Positions 6,176-6,367 of a stretch of DNA of 6,367 nt are shown here, piece after piece (positions within the stretch are counted from its first letter, which is position 1; each line of letters begins with the position of its first letter). The DNA is from Eubacteriales Family XIII. Incertae Sedis bacterium (lineage in GTDB: Bacteria; Bacillota; Clostridia; Peptostreptococcales; Anaerovoracaceae). Under the pieces are notes generated by a model that ran no database searches, was not told the origin of the DNA, and saw only the letters and a list, made by a program, of their open reading frames with translations. Where the stretch lies: contig JAITAX010000088.1 of NCBI GenBank assembly GCA_031283865.1, forward strand, positions 1 to 6,367, in the 5' to 3' direction. A program made the position numbers and the translations under genes.

Positions 6176-6310
6176 CACCTTTCTCTTGAGTTTCCGCAAA
6201 ACGCATCAAGCAGAGATCAAAAGAGTGAAAAAGAGGGCAAATTCGTCGAGTGCAGAGGGGGGGGGGAGGAGAAAAACGAGAGAATTGTCGCAGGAAAGCG
6301 CAAAAACAAC
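6176..6310. other. Intergenic stretch upstream of the pst regulatory region, no gene seen
   Basis: This stretch shows no protein with recognisable sequence on either strand, although some frames stay open because the plus strand is purine-rich. It differs from the GC-rich coding DNA by long A/G runs and holds a run of ten G (6257-6266). A weak interrupted inverted repeat (TCTCTTGA at 6182-6189 against TCAAGCAGAGA at 6206-6216) was noted, but no function is claimed. Confidence 0.5.
6257..6266 (+). repeat. Homopolymer run of ten G
   Basis: Ten consecutive G on the plus strand (ten C in the direction of pst transcription), within a purine-rich stretch. It lies about 155 nt upstream of the pst -35. 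Such runs are prone to length change by slippage and to sequencing error. Confidence 0.9.
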
Positions 6311-6367
6311 ATGACAAAGCAGACCCGCTCGAGGAGCGGATCCGTCGTAAACCCCCAAACGGCGCTT
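6311..6367 (+). CDS. Possible start of a rightward gene running off the window
   Basis: An ATG at 6311 opens a frame of 19 codons (MTKQTRSRSGSVVNPQTAL) to the window edge without a stop. AGGAAAG lies about 12 nt upstream, a somewhat long spacing. The frame is also open upstream of this ATG through the G-run, so openness is weak evidence. The short sequence is rich in basic and small residues and I do not recognise it. If real, it would be a gene divergent from the pst operon. It could equally be non-coding. Confidence 0.25.
   Translation, partial: MTKQTRSRSGSVVNPQTAL
6325..6339. other. Short GC-rich inverted repeat (weak terminator candidate)
   Basis: CCGCTC-GAG-GAGCGG forms a 6-bp perfect stem with a 3-nt loop. 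Read leftward it is followed, after a few bases, by a T-richer stretch (GTTGTTTTT near 6312-6304). It could therefore be a poor terminator for a leftward gene beyond the right edge. There is no T-run directly after the stem on either strand, and the same bases lie inside the possible rightward reading frame. Confidence 0.2.

Noticed and set aside
6182..6216. Interrupted inverted repeat TCTCTTGA / TCAAGCAGAGA as a possible operator
   Set aside because: The arms pair only with a gap and a 16-nt spacer. The match is weak enough for chance in a purine-rich stretch.
5661..6314. Plus-strand open frame of 217 codons across the pstS start and promoter region
   Set aside because: It runs antisense through the pstS signal peptide and then through the promoter and Pho-box region. 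Its composition changes at the pstS start, and no family sequence is visible.
6123..6317. Minus-strand 64-codon open frame upstream of pstS
   Set aside because: It covers the G/C run, the 16-bp repeats and part of the Pho-box candidate, has no convincing ribosome binding site, and its Cys/Phe/Arg-rich product resembles nothing known.
6328..6343. Adjacent CTCGAG and GGATCC sites near the right edge, resembling a cloning polylinker
   Set aside because: Only two six-base sites in GC-rich DNA, with no other vector-like sequence. Chance is sufficient.

Overview
The window holds a phosphate-starvation (Pho) operon on the minus strand. It reads right to left in the order pstS-pstC-pstA-pstB-phoU-phoP-phoR, with phoR cut off by the left edge. 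Coding DNA is GC-rich. Strong AGGAGG-type ribosome binding sites, a lipoprotein PstS, an OmpR-type PhoP regulator and a PhoR kinase with an extracytoplasmic sensor plus a cytoplasmic PAS domain all point to a Gram-positive, probably a high-GC member of the Clostridia. This placement is inferred from protein style, not from a marker gene.

Layout. Bases 6367 to about 6000 are the upstream region. It has no convincing complete gene. It does hold a good sigma-A type promoter (TTGACA, 17 nt, GAATAT), two GTCAAATC half-sites spaced 11 nt apart just upstream (a Pho-box candidate), a third GTCAA inside the -35, and a 16-bp near-perfect tandem repeat further upstream. A run of ten G and a possible start of a rightward gene lie near the right edge. 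Then follow pstS (5998-5066), pstC (5066-4113), pstA (4116-3250), pstB (3212-2463), phoU (2463-1822), phoP (1819-1145) and phoR (1148 to beyond base 1). Every junction except pstA/pstB is an overlap or a gap of 2 nt, so the seven genes are almost certainly one coupled transcription and translation unit.

How the genes work together. PstS, a lipid-anchored binding protein, captures phosphate and passes it to the PstC-PstA membrane channel, which two PstB ATPase subunits drive. PhoU links the transporter to the PhoR kinase. PhoR phosphorylates PhoP, which most likely activates the operon's own promoter through the GTCAA boxes, so the operon would encode its own feedback loop.

The most notable feature is PstS. 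Its two sequence halves are in the reverse of the usual order: the segment with the SREDGSGTR phosphate-binding motif comes first, and the segment with GSSSVTP and DIGMASREL comes second. This is a circular permutation of the ordinary PstS fold. PstC also has one more N-terminal membrane helix than expected.
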